A stretch of 7,297 nt of DNA from Gammaproteobacteria bacterium (lineage in GTDB: Bacteria; Pseudomonadota; Gammaproteobacteria; BMS3Bbin11). The stretch covers positions 1 through 7,297 of the forward strand of contig JAUWVE010000078.1 of the NCBI GenBank assembly GCA_030617565.1, given 5' to 3'. A program made the position numbers and the translations under genes. Below the pieces are notes generated by a model. That model worked only from the letters and a program-made list of their open reading frames with translations, made no database searches and was not told the DNA's origin. Of this stretch, positions 1 to 6,262 are shown in pieces (the first letter of the stretch is position 1; each line of letters starts with the position of its first letter).

Positions 1-990
1 TTTAAACAGGGCCTCCAGATCGGGCTCCTTACTAGCCTGCGCACTGTGCACCTGGTCCATCAGGAGTTGGCTGTAAACGGGTTTGTCGATGGCGCGGAAC
101 ACGCCCACAGGTATCGGAAAATCCGGTGGCCCCATGCGCGATAATAAGTAGGCCAGTGTTGGCTCTGCGGCCTGTTCATCATGAATTAGCAAATTCTCCT
201 CGCCGACCTCTTCCACATAAACTACCTCGGGATTGAGTCCATTCAAACGAATCCCTTTCTCACCCTTCTTGCCGAAGCGCATGGGTTGGCCATGCTCCAG
301 GTAAAGGACATTTTCGTGGCGGTTATCCGGATCGGTCATGTGTGCCCAGGCGCCGTCATTGAAGATAATGCAGTTCTGAGCAATTTCAACAAGCGATGCG
401 CCGCGATGATTTGCTGCCCGTATTAAAACCTTTGACATGTGTTTCTGAAATACATCTACTGTCCGAGCGATGAAAGCGGCCTCGGAACCTATCGCAACAC
501 CAATAGGATTAACCGGATTTTCAATCGAACCGTCAGGACTAGATATGCTCCGGGTACCGATCGCCGAGGTTGGTGAATATTGTCCCTTGGTCAGCCCATA
601 GGTCTGGTTATTAAAAAGAAGAATATTGATGTCGATGTTGCGTCGCATGGCGTGTGCAAAATGATTGCCGCCGATTGCAAGAGCGTCACCATCTCCGGTT
701 ATCACCCAAACCTGCAGTTCGGGGCGCGCAGCTTTGAGCCCCATAGCCAGAGTCGGCGCCCTGCCGTGAATGCTATGGATGCCGTAAGTATTCATGTAAT
801 ACGGGAATCGACTGGAACATCCAATCCCGGATATGAAGACGATATTCTCACGAGGTATACCGAGTTCTGGTAGCGTCTTCTGCACCTGGGCTAGTATGGC
901 ATTATCACCGCAACCCGGGCACCAGCGCACATCCTGTGCTGAGACGAAGTCTTTGCGGGTTAGTTTCACACGATCCGGAACAGTTTTCAT
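1..990 (-). CDS. korB: 2-oxoacid (probably 2-oxoglutarate):ferredoxin oxidoreductase, beta subunit; 3' end cut by window edge
   Basis: This is the thiamine-diphosphate (TPP) and [4Fe-4S]-binding subunit that decarboxylates the 2-oxoacid and passes electrons to ferredoxin in the cytoplasm. The frame is open for 330 codons from the ATG at 990 to base 1 without a stop. The family is usually about 340 residues or a little more, so only a short tail is probably missing. CPGCG lies at residues 24-28; C24, C27, C58 and C207 match the spacing of the four cluster ligands known in this family. The TPP motif runs from GDGD (99-102) to NN (127-128), followed by YGLTKGQYSPTS (131-142). The start is well supported: AGGAG at 999-1003 lies 8 bases upstream, and the ATG overlaps the korA stop as ATGA, which suggests translational coupling. 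Substrate choice (2-oxoglutarate or pyruvate) cannot be proved from sequence; pairing with a gamma-alpha fused partner favours Kor. Confidence 0.93.
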   Translation of the reverse strand, partial: MKTVPDRVKLTRKDFVSAQDVRWCPGCGDNAILAQVQKTLPELGIPRENIVFISGIGCSSRFPYYMNTYGIHSIHGRAPTLAMGLKAARPELQVWVITGDGDALAIGGNHFAHAMRRNIDINILLFNNQTYGLTKGQYSPTSAIGTRSISSPDGSIENPVNPIGVAIGSEAAFIARTVDVFQKHMSKVLIRAANHRGASLVEIAQNCIIFNDGAWAHMTDPDNRHENVLYLEHGQPMRFGKKGEKGIRLNGLNPEVVYVEEVGEENLLIHDEQAAEPTLAYLLSRMGPPDFPIPVGVFRAIDKPVYSQLLMDQVHSAQASKEPDLEALFK

Positions 991-2828
991 GTCAATAACT
1001 CCTCAATTTTCGCCTCGATTTCGCCGATGGTGAAAGGTTGCCCCTGTAGCTTCGGTAAGGACACGGCATCCAGCAGGTAATGTGCGCGGATAAGCAAGCC
1101 AAGTTGACCACTATTTAGTTCTGGAATCATTACCCGGTCATAATGCCCCAAAACTTTACCCAGATTGCGCGGGAAAGGATTCAGATAGCGCAAGTGTGCA
1201 TGCCCTACTGAAAGACCTTTCCGGTTTGCCCGCTGTACTGCAGTAGCAGCCGCACCATAGCTTCCGCCCCAGCTGAGAACCAGCAAGTCACCTTGTTCAG
1301 ATCCTGTTACATTAAGTTCAGGAATGTAATCGGCAATCCGCTGTACCTTCTCGGCTCGCTGCTGACACATAGCCGCATGGTCTTCTGGCGCATAACTCAC
1401 TGTACCTGTAACAGGCTGCTTCTCCAGTCCACCAAGGCAGTGCTCCATACCCGGTGTCCCCGGAAGCACCCATGGCCGGGCAAGTGTGTCGGGGTCGCGG
1501 CTATATGGATGAAAACCGACAGGATTATCGGGGTGTTGTACCTGCAACGGCTCCAGTTCCTTGATCGATGGAATACGCCACGGTTCGCTGCCATTTGCCA
1601 GAAACCCCTCGCTGAGGATAAACACCGGCGTCATGTGCCGCACAGCAATTCGAAAGGCCTCAACCGCGATATCGAAACAGTCCCTTGGGCTGGATGGTGC
1701 CAGAATGGGTAAAGGGCTTTCACCATTACGTCCGAACATGGCTTGCAGCAGATCGGTCTGTTCCGTCTTGGTTGGCAAACCCGTAGATGGACCTCCGCGC
1801 TGTACATCGAGAATAACAAGAGGCAGTTCCAGCATAATGGCAAGATTGAGTGCTTCGCTTTTCAGGCAGACCCCGGGACCACTGGTTCCCGTTGCAGCCA
1901 GGGCACCTCCATAGGCAGCTCCGATCGTCGCCCCCATCGCCGCAATCTCGTCTTCGGCCTGGATAGTACGAACATTGAGGTGTTTCCAACGTGACATGTG
2001 GTGCAAAACATCGGAAGCTGGTGTTATCGGGTAACTACTATAAACCAACGGTTTGTCCGCCAACTGCGCTGCCGTAACAAGACCTAATGCTAGAGCCTCA
2101 TTACCATTTATGATTCGGTATGTCCCCGGTTGGCGCGAGACACTGTCCACTTGCCACTGTGCATCAAAGGCTTCCGAGGTTTCTCCGTAATGGTAGCCGG
2201 TCTTTAGTGCCCGCCGGTTGCCTTCTGCAACATTATTGTTACGGGCAAACTTTTTCTCTATCCAGTCAAGAATCTGATCCAGTGGGCGGTCAAAAAGCCA
2301 ACACACCAGCCCCAGGGCAAAGAAGTTTTTGCAACGGATTTTTGCGGTACGCTTCAGATCCAGTCCTTCGAGAGCCTGTAGTGTCAGTGTTGAAGCAGGT
2401 ACGACGTGCATGCGATAACGTGATGCGAGAGCAGGATCTTCCAGAGGGTTCTCTTTATAACCTGCCTTGGCAAGCCCCCGCTCTGAAAAAGCATCCTGAT
2501 CGATGATAAGAATCCCTTCAGGTTGCAGCTTGCTCAGGTTTACTTTGAGGGAGGCCGGATTCATCGCCACCAGGACATCCGGCCTGTCACCGGGAGTGTG
2601 GATTTCGTGGTTTGCGAACTGAAGCTGAAAAGCGGAGATGCCGGCCAGCGTTCCTGCAGGGGCACGTATCTCTGATGGATAGTCAGGCAGTGTACTAACA
2701 TCATTACCATAGACAGCGGATGTGTTGGTTAACTGGCTTCCCGTTAACTGCATGCCATCACCTGAGTCACCGCAGAACAAAATGGTGACCTGGTCCATTG
2801 TTTCTCTTGCTCTCACTGGGTCAACCAC
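987..2828 (-). CDS. korA: 2-oxoacid (probably 2-oxoglutarate):ferredoxin oxidoreductase, fused gamma-alpha subunit
   Basis: This is the partner of the beta subunit in a two-gene enzyme that makes or consumes acyl-CoA (probably succinyl-CoA) with ferredoxin as electron carrier. The 613-residue protein has an N-terminal gamma domain (about 13-210, with GDSGDGMQLTG at 20-30) joined to the alpha domain (about 240-600). The alpha domain shows the hallmark YPITPASD (266-273), AEDEIAAMGA (291-300), TGTSGPG (313-319), RGGPSTGLPTKTEQ (344-357) and HLRYLNPFP (545-553). No ferredoxin-like CxxCxxC domain is present, so the acceptor must be a separate ferredoxin. The given start is GTG at 2828, overlapping the CBS-domain gene by 8 bases. 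An in-frame ATG at 2798 (residue 11) leaves a 22-base gap, begins MDQVTILFCGDSG and is preceded by a weak AGAG. I find the ATG at least as likely. The stop at 987-989 overlaps the korB start. Confidence 0.93.
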   Translation of the reverse strand: MVDPVRARETMDQVTILFCGDSGDGMQLTGSQLTNTSAVYGNDVSTLPDYPSEIRAPAGTLAGISAFQLQFANHEIHTPGDRPDVLVAMNPASLKVNLSKLQPEGILIIDQDAFSERGLAKAGYKENPLEDPALASRYRMHVVPASTLTLQALEGLDLKRTAKIRCKNFFALGLVCWLFDRPLDQILDWIEKKFARNNNVAEGNRRALKTGYHYGETSEAFDAQWQVDSVSRQPGTYRIINGNEALALGLVTAAQLADKPLVYSSYPITPASDVLHHMSRWKHLNVRTIQAEDEIAAMGATIGAAYGGALAATGTSGPGVCLKSEALNLAIMLELPLVILDVQRGGPSTGLPTKTEQTDLLQAMFGRNGESPLPILAPSSPRDCFDIAVEAFRIAVRHMTPVFILSEGFLANGSEPWRIPSIKELEPLQVQHPDNPVGFHPYSRDPDTLARPWVLPGTPGMEHCLGGLEKQPVTGTVSYAPEDHAAMCQQRAEKVQRIADYIPELNVTGSEQGDLLVLSWGGSYGAAATAVQRANRKGLSVGHAHLRYLNPFPRNLGKVLGHYDRVMIPELNSGQLGLLIRAHYLLDAVSLPKLQGQPFTIGEIEAKIEELLT

Positions 2829-3288
2829 CTTCCGGAGTTGTTGCCAGTTGCTCGGGATCCGGGGGTAAATTGAGTATGTGTTCAGCGAAATGATTGACCA
2901 GATACTCGGCTATATCTTTGTGGCGCACACATGCAAGCACCCTGTGTTCTTCATCCACAACCGGGATTTGGCGAAATCCTCCTTCATGCATTAAGGTAAC
3001 GACACGCCGCACAGGGTCCATTTCACGGACGCAGACCGGCGCCGGTGCCATCAATTTTGATACTGGCTGCTGCAGTACTTCATTTTTGTCGAGCACTGAC
3101 AGGAAGACATCACGTTCAGTGAAAATACCAACCAATTTACCTTCGTCAGTAATCAATGCATAACCCAGACATCTATCCCGCATTGCCTGAATAGCTTCGC
3201 TGACACTGATCGTGCCATCCAGCACGAGGGGGACTTCCAATTCAATGGCCAGCACCTCGATAATCTGGAGGCTACGCTCGACTGTCAT
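2821..3288 (-). CDS. Two-CBS-domain protein, putative nucleotide-sensing regulator of KorAB
   Basis: This small soluble protein of 155 residues consists almost wholly of a tandem CBS pair (Bateman module). CBS1 covers about 15-72, with LGYALITDEGKLVGIFTERD at 41-60. CBS2 covers about 78-132, with EGGFRQIPVVDEEHRVLACV at 102-121. A short tail carries NLPPDPEQ (140-147) and ends PEGG. CBS pairs commonly bind AMP, ATP, NAD or related adenosyl ligands and switch a partner's activity; there is no catalytic or DNA-binding domain here. It is the first gene of the operon, and its TGA at 2821-2823 lies inside or just before korA, so it is very probably cotranscribed with korAB and may tune the enzyme to energy charge. 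That role is inferred from gene order only. The ATG at 3288 has only a poor ribosome-binding site (GGTGG, about 10 bases upstream). Confidence 0.88.
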   Translation of the reverse strand: MTVERSLQIIEVLAIELEVPLVLDGTISVSEAIQAMRDRCLGYALITDEGKLVGIFTERDVFLSVLDKNEVLQQPVSKLMAPAPVCVREMDPVRRVVTLMHEGGFRQIPVVDEEHRVLACVRHKDIAEYLVNHFAEHILNLPPDPEQLATTPEGG

Positions 3289-3322
3289 AATTCATTAACC
3301 ACCGATGTAAACGAATAACTGG

Positions 3323-3339
3323 GAGACATATTCTGTCTC
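3323..3339. promoter_or_regulatory. Inverted repeat at the predicted start of the CBS-korAB transcript
   Basis: GAGACA (3323-3328) and TGTCTC (3334-3339) form a perfect 6-bp inverted repeat around a 5-base centre. It lies immediately downstream of the predicted -10 of the operon, at about +1 to +18 on the minus strand. That placement fits a repressor operator or an early RNA hairpin. Arms of 6 bp can arise by chance in AT-rich intergenic DNA, so confidence is modest. Confidence 0.35.
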
Positions 3340-3346
3340 ATGCTTC

Positions 3347-3375
3347 CCTATAGTGTTACCGATCTGAAAAAACAA
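3347..3375 (-). promoter_or_regulatory. Predicted sigma-70 promoter of the CBS-korA-korB operon
   Basis: On the minus strand TTGTTT (3375-3370) and TATAGG (3352-3347) are separated by exactly 17 bp. Each hexamer keeps the key bases of the -35 and -10 consensus (TTG and TATA). The start of transcription would fall near 3340, giving a leader of about 50 bases before the ATG at 3288. It is the best candidate I see upstream of the operon, but neither hexamer is a full match. Confidence 0.45.
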
Positions 3376-3654
3376 TATTTACTTACTTGAGGTCACAATA
3401 GCTTTAAGTTAAAAAATTCTGGTATGACTTCTCACCAGTATATTACTCATACGAGTTAGGTTTGTAACTTAATAGTTGGATTTGTTAACAAGCTCATATA
3501 TTGTGACACATGTATATACTGTCAGTGAATGCCCTCTTTATGTGGACTCTTCCTATTCAGCAAGTGGGGTAATTCCGGGCCTTGTAGATGGTTATCTTTA
3601 ATGATGGCTCAGGGTCGAAAGTGGACATACAATATAGGATATTTGTGATAGTTT
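3376..3654. other. Divergent AT-rich intergenic region between the korAB operon and the APC permease
   Basis: No convincing coding frame is present. Two small symmetric elements stand out: TTGTTAACAA (3482-3491), a 10-bp perfect palindrome, and TGACA (3504-3508) with TGTCA (3520-3524), a 5-bp inverted repeat with an 11-base centre. A TATACT (3515-3520) and a TATATT (3497-3502) could be -10 elements for the permease gene, but neither has a well-spaced -35. TGGACA at 3622-3627 resembles a -35 but would place its -10 against the start codon. The permease promoter is therefore not assigned. Confidence 0.4.
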
Positions 3655-4878
3655 ATGGCCAGCAAAGTTACCCTGAAACGCACTCTATCTCTTCCCATGA
3701 TGGTCCTTTACGGTCTTGGTACAACCATCGGTGCGGGCATATATGCCCTGGTTGGTGAAATTTCCAGTGTTGCCGGATATTTTGCCCCTGTTTCTTTTCT
3801 TATTGCGTCCCTGCTGGCATGCTTTACAGCAATATCATTTGCCGAGTTGTGTGGTCGTTTCCCTTACGCAGCCGGTGCAGCATTGTACGTAAAACAAGGT
3901 TTCTCTTCTGAACGCCTGTCTATCATTGTCGGACTTCTTGTGATCGCCGCAGCTGTAGTTTCTTCTGCCGCATTGCTCAATGGCTTTGTAAGTTATTTGC
4001 ACCAATTCATCACCATCGAACGTCCCATTGCTATCATACTGGTAGCCTTGCTATTAGGTGGTATTGCCGCATGGGGTATTGCCGAATCGGTCACTATAGC
4101 CAGCCTGATCACTATCATAGAAATTGGTGGTTTACTGCTGGTAATCGTGGTGAGTAAAAGCGGATTGGCAGATATCTCTAGCCAATGGACTGAGTTGATC
4201 CCACCAGCTGACTTCACCACCTGGGGCGGCATCTACCTCGGAGCAGTTCTCTCCTTCTATGCCTTTATTGGTTTTGAAGATATGGTCGATGTGGCAGAAG
4301 AAGTTAAGGATGTAAGACGCAACCTTCCAAACGCGATTCTGCTTACTCTAGGCATCACGACATTAATTTATCTGCTGCTGATGATTAGCGCAGTTCTGTC
4401 TATGCCACCAGCAGAACTCGCTGCCACCAAAACACCGCTTGTCCATATCTATGAGTACCATACAGGAGAGAAGGCAATCGTCATCAGTATTATTGGAATG
4501 TTTGCTATTATCAACGGTGCCCTGATTCAAATGATCATGGGCTCCCGGGTATTGTATGGCATGAGTTCACGCGGGCAGTTACCCGACCTGTTAAGTAGGG
4601 TTCATCAGCGAACACAAACACCGCTCATCGCAACGGCTATGGTAACAGGAATCGTGCTTATAGTTGCACTCATCGGCCGCCTCGCAACACTTGCTGAGAC
4701 AACCTCAGTGATCATGCTGACGATATTTTCGTTGGTAAATCTCGCTTTATGGCGCGTTAAGCGAAAAGACCCGCATCCACATGGCGTAAGGATTTACCCA
4801 TCATGGATACCGATTACCGGATTCCTCATCAGTTCAGCATTTGTTCTAAGTGAAGTCATTCATCTATTTACCAGATAG
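3655..4878 (+). CDS. APC-family permease (amino acid or polyamine transporter-like)
   Basis: This is an inner-membrane secondary transporter of the amino acid-polyamine-organocation superfamily, 407 residues. The first helix carries the glycine-rich signature GLGTTIGAGIYALVG (20-34), which in this fold breaks TM1 and binds the substrate's carboxyl and amino groups. The TM6 region carries FYAFIGFEDMVDVAEEVKD (201-219) followed by RRNLPNAI (221-228), the usual APC loop. Hydrophobic segments lie at about 12-34, 42-64, 88-114, 123-141, 145-167, 190-210, 226-248, 273-297, 322-341, 345-366 and 385-404: eleven by eye, the ten-helix core plus one, against twelve in most relatives. The substrate cannot be read from the sequence. 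The start has no strong Shine-Dalgarno (GATAG only 4 bases away, AGGAT 14 bases away); an in-frame stop (TGA, 3646-3648) just upstream rules out a longer form. It is divergent from the CBS-korAB operon. Confidence 0.9.
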   Translation: MASKVTLKRTLSLPMMVLYGLGTTIGAGIYALVGEISSVAGYFAPVSFLIASLLACFTAISFAELCGRFPYAAGAALYVKQGFSSERLSIIVGLLVIAAAVVSSAALLNGFVSYLHQFITIERPIAIILVALLLGGIAAWGIAESVTIASLITIIEIGGLLLVIVVSKSGLADISSQWTELIPPADFTTWGGIYLGAVLSFYAFIGFEDMVDVAEEVKDVRRNLPNAILLTLGITTLIYLLLMISAVLSMPPAELAATKTPLVHIYEYHTGEKAIVISIIGMFAIINGALIQMIMGSRVLYGMSSRGQLPDLLSRVHQRTQTPLIATAMVTGIVLIVALIGRLATLAETTSVIMLTIFSLVNLALWRVKRKDPHPHGVRIYPSWIPITGFLISSAFVLSEVIHLFTR

Positions 4879-4974
4879 GTTTTCCAGCAATTACGACACA
4901 ATCGTTTTCTTAGCTAGAAACCCTCATCAGTTTCTCCATCCAGGATAACAACCCTGAAATAGCCTCAAACCTAT

Positions 4975-5012
4975 CATGACACTGACATGACATGTCATGT
5001 TTATGGCATGTC
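4975..5012. promoter_or_regulatory. CATGAC/CATGTC repeat cluster with 16-bp perfect palindrome: candidate activator (UAS) site
   Basis: ACATGACATGTCATGT at 4985-5000 is a perfect 16-bp palindrome. Around it, related hexamers recur: CATGAC at 4975 and 4986 (11 bp apart, one helical turn), CATGTC at 4991 and 5007, and GTCATG at 4994. The palindrome centre lies about 150 bp upstream of the predicted sigma-54 transcription start, within the range where enhancer-binding activators usually bind. The symmetry and repetition are seen directly; the activator role is inferred, and I cannot name the protein. A hairpin function in the permease transcript is possible but less likely because no T run follows. 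Confidence 0.55.
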
Positions 5013-5100
5013 TTAATAGATACTTACCTCCCTCTACCATGGAAATAAAAGGACTAAGGGCATTGAATATTCCATAGGTAGCCTAGCAAAGTATTACGGC

Positions 5101-5135
5101 AAGCAAATATCACGAACTTGGTACGATATTTGCTT
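5101..5135. repeat. 11-bp perfect inverted repeat overlapping the -12 element of the porin promoter
   Basis: AAGCAAATATC (5101-5111) and GATATTTGCTT (5125-5135) are exact inverted copies separated by 13 bases. The right arm contains the TTGC of the -12 box and the centre contains the GG of the -24 box. The left arm does not form an opposing promoter because it lacks a correctly placed GG. It could be a repressor or integration-host-type site on the promoter, or a hairpin in read-through RNA from the permease. No T run follows, so it is not a standard terminator. Confidence 0.5.
5118..5134 (+). promoter_or_regulatory. Predicted sigma-54 (RpoN) -24/-12 promoter of the porin gene
   Basis: TTGGTACGATATTTGCT matches the sigma-54 consensus TTGGCACG-N4-TTGCW at every defined position except one (GGCAC reads GGTAC). 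The invariant GG (5120-5121) and GC (5132-5133) are exactly 10 bases apart, as required. Transcription would start near 5145, leaving a leader of about 76 bases. Sigma-54 promoters need an ATP-driven enhancer-binding protein, which fits the palindromic cluster about 150 bp upstream. No good sigma-70 pair is seen closer to the gene. Confidence 0.68.
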
Positions 5136-5146
5136 TAGACAAGTCA

Positions 5147-5163
5147 GGTGGGTTTTTACCACC
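5147..5163 (+). promoter_or_regulatory. Hairpin at the 5' end of the predicted porin leader
   Basis: GGTGG (5147-5151) pairs with CCACC (5159-5163) around the loop GTTTTTA. It sits within a few bases of the predicted start of transcription. 5'-terminal stems of this kind often protect abundant outer-membrane protein mRNAs from decay. The stem is short, so the role is only inferred. Confidence 0.35.
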
Positions 5164-5221
5164 ACTCAAGAAACATATTGTTGTTTATTTACTACTATCA
5201 CTAAAAAAGGTTAATAATCTT

Positions 5222-6223
5222 ATGAAAAAGCTCTCACTTGCAATTGGAATCGCAGCAGCATGTGCATTACCTTTGACTGCAACCGCCGGCACACAGTTGT
5301 ACGGCAACCTGAAATATTCAATCAACTCTATCGATGAAGACCGTGTTGATGGCATCGATGGCCTGCAGGGACGTGATAACGTATCCTTACTCGGCTTGAA
5401 AGGCACTTATGGCGACGGCAATGTTAAAGCCTTCCTCCACCTGCAAACAGGTGCACCATCTGACACAAATGCTTCTGGAAGCGCATTCAACCAGCGTTTT
5501 TACTTTGGTGGCCTGAAAGGCAACTTCGGTAAAGTAGCTTATGGCCGCATGACCAACGCCTACAAATTCCCAGGATTTAAACTTGATCCATTCTATAACC
5601 TGTCAGGTATTAACGCGGTAGGTAGTTATGCATCGGGTGGCGCTACATACGGCCTGTCTCCCGCAACTAACGGGTTTACTGATAATGCACTGCAGTACGT
5701 TACGCCTTCACTGGCTGGATTCAAACTAACCGGTGGCTGGTACATTGATGACTCCAACGATGACAACCATGGTTATACTTTTGGTGGTGCATGGACTGGT
5801 GCTGGATTCAATGCTGGTATCGTGTACGCGTCGAACGGTGACACAACTACATTACCTGGCGTAGCCGCTGGTGGTACAGCAACACGTCTTTATGGTAGCT
5901 ACTCTGGCGGCCCTTTCGTCGCCGCGGCATCATATGAAAAAGTTGATTCTTTTTTTGAAGCAGCAACTCAAGCCGTTGATTACTTCTACCTGACAGGCAC
6001 ATACAAAGCCAAGTCTATCAATACAGATTTTAAGGCATCTTATGGTTCTGTTAATAAGGGACTGGCAGAAGGCAGCGGCATTGTGCTGGGTGCATTCTAC
6101 CATGTCACGGGTAAAACTCAGGCCTATCTTACTTACAGCACAGCCGATCTAGATAACCTGGATTCAAAGCCTAGCGTTGTTTCACTGGGTGCGATCCATA
6201 AATTCAGCATGGGCAAGCAGTAA
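5222..6223 (+). CDS. Gram-negative general porin (outer-membrane beta-barrel)
   Basis: This 333-residue protein has a classical signal peptide: MKK, a hydrophobic core (4-17) and ATA as the probable cleavage site after residue 22. The mature part starts TQLYGNLKYSI, the usual first strand of trimeric 16-strand porins of the Gram-negative porin family (Porin_4/OmpC-like). It continues with alternating aromatic-rich strands and Gly/Asn/Asp-rich turns. NFGKVAYGRM (101-110), before the likely constriction loop, is typical. The last strand reads VVSLGAIHKF and is followed by SMGKQ; most relatives stop at the Phe, so the five extra residues are unusual. There are no cysteines in the mature part. 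AAGG at 5207-5210 is 11 bases from the ATG, a slightly long spacing. Solute selectivity cannot be judged. The gene stands alone between its own control region and a strong terminator. Confidence 0.92.
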   Translation: MKKLSLAIGIAAACALPLTATAGTQLYGNLKYSINSIDEDRVDGIDGLQGRDNVSLLGLKGTYGDGNVKAFLHLQTGAPSDTNASGSAFNQRFYFGGLKGNFGKVAYGRMTNAYKFPGFKLDPFYNLSGINAVGSYASGGATYGLSPATNGFTDNALQYVTPSLAGFKLTGGWYIDDSNDDNHGYTFGGAWTGAGFNAGIVYASNGDTTTLPGVAAGGTATRLYGSYSGGPFVAAASYEKVDSFFEAATQAVDYFYLTGTYKAKSINTDFKASYGSVNKGLAEGSGIVLGAFYHVTGKTQAYLTYSTADLDNLDSKPSVVSLGAIHKFSMGKQ

Positions 6224-6233
6224 GCCATCTGAA

Positions 6234-6259
6234 TTAGTGCTACTTTAAAATAGCACTAA
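6234..6259 (+). terminator. First of two hairpins after the porin gene
   Basis: TTAGTGCTA (6234-6242) and TAGCACTAA (6251-6259) are a perfect 9-bp inverted repeat with an 8-base loop, 11 bases after the stop codon. No T run follows directly. It probably supports the next hairpin, as an mRNA 3'-end stabiliser or auxiliary terminator. Confidence 0.5.
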
Positions 6260-6262
6260 CAT

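Larger units (their letters stand above)
4879..5221. other. 343-base intergenic region: porin control region
   Basis: No gene is seen here. The left third (4879-4974) holds no clear terminator for the permease; the best stem is AGAAAC/GTTTCT (4916-4921 with 4930-4935), which is AT-rich and lacks a T run. The rest holds the CATGAC/CATGTC cluster, the inverted repeat, the sigma-54-type promoter and the leader hairpin that are listed separately. Confidence 0.6.

Noticed and set aside
580..1033. Two plus-strand open frames (580-873 and 833-1033)
   Set aside because: They run antisense to the clearly homologous korB and the end of korA and show no recognisable protein features.
1293..2506. Several open frames on both strands (e.g. 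1293-1712, 1561-1914, 2120-2506, and minus 1397-1594, 1631-1843, 1726-1989)
   Set aside because: All lie inside korA, whose conserved motifs span its whole length; these are alternative-frame shadows.
2894..3163. Plus-strand open frame over the CBS gene
   Set aside because: Antisense to an intact tandem-CBS protein; composition is not protein-like.
3421..3654. A sigma-54 promoter for the permease
   Set aside because: Several TGG triplets were checked for GC after exactly 10 bases; none fits on the plus strand.
3993..4232. Minus-strand open frame inside the permease
   Set aside because: Antisense to well-conserved transmembrane coding sequence.
4916..4935. AGAAAC/GTTTCT stem as a terminator for the permease
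   Set aside because: Only six mostly A-T pairs and no following T run; too weak to call.
5185..5406. Minus-strand open frame over the porin start
   Set aside because: Antisense to the signal peptide and first strands of the porin; no supporting ribosome-binding site was noted.
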